This document shows, one piece after another, positions 35,649 through 37,188 of a stretch of DNA of 37,188 bases. The notes beneath the pieces were generated by a model that saw only the letters and a list, made by a program, of their open reading frames with translations, ran no database searches and was not told where the DNA came from. The translations under genes and the position numbers were made by a program. Numbering within the stretch: position 1 is the first letter of the stretch; each line of letters starts with the position of its first letter. Location of the stretch: contig WLKQ01000007.1 of NCBI GenBank assembly GCA_009701185.1, positions 1 through 37,188 of the forward strand. The letters are read 5' to 3'. Source of the DNA: Actinomycetota bacterium (GTDB lineage Bacteria > Actinomycetota > Actinomycetes > Nanopelagicales > Nanopelagicaceae).

Positions 35649-36824
35649 ATGACAAGCACCTTAATCACCAACATAGGTCAGTTAGTTACAAATGATCCAA
35701 CCCATGATGGAACTAAGCTTGGTTTGATTAAAGATGCAGCGCTTCTCATTGAAGATGGAGTCATTGCATGGGCTGGAGCAAACTCTGAGGCACCAACAAA
35801 GCACATCAAGACAAGTATCGATGCTGAAGGTATGTGTGTTTTACCGGGCTATGTAGATAGCCATACCCATATGATTTTTACTGGAGACCGCAGTAATGAG
35901 TTTCGGGCGCGCATGTTGGGGGAGAGTTATACCGCCGGCGGTATTGCATCCACCGTCGAAAAAACCCGAAAAGCCAGCGACGAATTACTTCTTGCCCACG
36001 CTAAATTCTTAGTATCAGAGGCTCATTCTGGCGGCACTACCACCCTTGAAATCAAATCCGGCTACGGTTTATCGGTCCATGATGAGCGTCGCTCACTTCA
36101 AATCGCCAGTCAGATCACTGATGAAACGACTTTTCTTGGTGCTCATGTTGTACCAGTTGAGTACAAAGATTCTCCAAAAGATTATGTAGATCTAGTCTGC
36201 GGAGAAATGCTGGATGCTGTCGTGCCATTTGCCAAATGGATTGATGTTTTTTGCGATAAAGGTGCATTTGCTGTTGATGATGCACGCCAAATTTTAAAGG
36301 CGGGAATCGCTAAGGGTTTATTGCCACGTATTCACGCAAATCAATTACAAGAAGGTCAAGGCGTTTTATTGGGTGTTGAGCTAGATGCAGCATCAGTTGA
36401 TCATGTGTCTCACTTAAGTGAGATCGATATCGAAGCGCTCTCAACTTCTAAGACCGTTGCAACGCTTCTACCTGGCGCAGAGTTTTCTACAAGGTCCTTA
36501 TATCCCGATGTTCGTCCATTACTTGAAGCAAGTATCGCAGTTGCACTTGCATCGGACTGTAATCCTGGATCGTCATACACAACAAGTATGGCTTTTATCA
36601 TTGCGATGGCTGTACGCGAGATGCATTTTTCGCCAGAGCAAGCAGTCTGGTCGGCAACCATGGGCGGAGCTAAAGCTCTGCGCCGAAATGACATTGGTCA
36701 TTTAGTAGAAGGTGCTAGCGCTGATTTCCAAATCCTTAACGCTCCATCGTATATTCACTTGGCATATCGCCCTGGTGTTAACTTAGTAGAACAGGTTTGG
36801 CGCAATGGCCTCCAGCTCATCTAA
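35649..36824 (+). CDS. hutI: Imidazolonepropionase
   Basis: CVLPGYVDSHTHMIFTGDRSNEFRARMLGESY, TTLEIKSGYGLS, ALASDCNPGSS. Confidence 0.97.
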   Translation: MTSTLITNIGQLVTNDPTHDGTKLGLIKDAALLIEDGVIAWAGANSEAPTKHIKTSIDAEGMCVLPGYVDSHTHMIFTGDRSNEFRARMLGESYTAGGIASTVEKTRKASDELLLAHAKFLVSEAHSGGTTTLEIKSGYGLSVHDERRSLQIASQITDETTFLGAHVVPVEYKDSPKDYVDLVCGEMLDAVVPFAKWIDVFCDKGAFAVDDARQILKAGIAKGLLPRIHANQLQEGQGVLLGVELDAASVDHVSHLSEIDIEALSTSKTVATLLPGAEFSTRSLYPDVRPLLEASIAVALASDCNPGSSYTTSMAFIIAMAVREMHFSPEQAVWSATMGGAKALRRNDIGHLVEGASADFQILNAPSYIHLAYRPGVNLVEQVWRNGLQLI

Positions 36825-37188
36825 AACAATCACGTTATCGATTGCAGGAGTTACCTTCGCCGATGTTCTTGATGTGGCACGCCATGGCGCACAAGTAGAG
36901 CTGTCGCAGAGCGCAATCGATGCAATGAGTAAATCCAGAAAATTTATTGAGGGCTACGCCGCTGGTGGAGTTCCGGTCTATGGTGTTTCAACTGGCTTTG
37001 GTGCATTGGCAAACCGACATATTGACGTAGAAGATCGAGTGCAGTTACAGAAATCTTTAATCAGGTCTCATGCCGCCGGTGTAGGTCCAGCAATTGAGCG
37101 TGAAGTAGTGCGAGCACTGATGTTTTTACGCCTACGCACAATGGCTTCAGGACGAACTGGTGTGCGTGTAGCGCTGGCACAGGCTTAT
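36805..37188 (+). CDS. hutH: Histidine ammonia-lyase, truncated at the window end
   Basis: Not in the ORF track because it runs off the edge. My translation MASSSKTITLSIAGVTFADVLDVARHG...VPVYGVSTGFGALANRHID...LQKSLIRSHAAGVGP matches the HAL N-terminus. Confidence 0.95.
   Translation, partial: MASSSSKTITLSIAGVTFADVLDVARHGAQVELSQSAIDAMSKSRKFIEGYAAGGVPVYGVSTGFGALANRHIDVEDRVQLQKSLIRSHAAGVGPAIEREVVRALMFLRLRTMASGRTGVRVALAQAY

Noticed and set aside
1-37188. CRISPR arrays, transposases, integrases, phage genes, toxin-antitoxin pairs
   Set aside because: I looked for regularly spaced repeats and characteristic motifs by eye and found none; a dedicated search could still reveal weak cases.

Overview
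This window looks like chromosomal DNA from a compact, moderately AT-rich actinobacterium. The lineage (possibly freshwater acI/Nanopelagicales-like) is inferred from gene content and gene packing, not proven. I see about 32 protein-coding genes, two of them truncated by the window edges, and one tRNA-Val(TAC). I found no CRISPR array, rRNA, transposase or obvious pseudogene. The main blocks are: (i) an ABC-2 exporter, a zinc-ribbon protein, an aldehyde dehydrogenase, an alpha/beta hydrolase and an AI-2E transporter; (ii) DUF4032 kinase-like, thioredoxin-TPR and MFS genes; (iii) a tightly overlapping aceE-glgE-glgB unit; (iv) DUF3052, AhpE-like peroxiredoxin, tRNA-Val, zinc ribbon, and RNase H/phosphatase; (v) a ~9 kb minus-strand amino-sugar/glycoside catabolic operon (CUT1 SBP, two permeases, ROK regulator, GH4, BadF-type kinase, cytoplasmic GH84, SGNH hydrolase), with a paired operator-like site upstream; (vi) a PD40/TolB-like gene of contrasting base composition; (vii) a peptide-type ABC operon in a non-canonical order; (viii) MOSC and hutU-hutI-hutH. 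The most interesting signals are the candidate GH84/GH4/kinase pathway with its 22-bp-phased operator pair, perfect hairpins just downstream of both SBP genes (one embedded in the next gene's coding sequence), SBPs without a lipobox, recurrent -10-like hexamers 6-7 nt before start codons (leaderless mRNAs), and overlap of all four convergent gene pairs.
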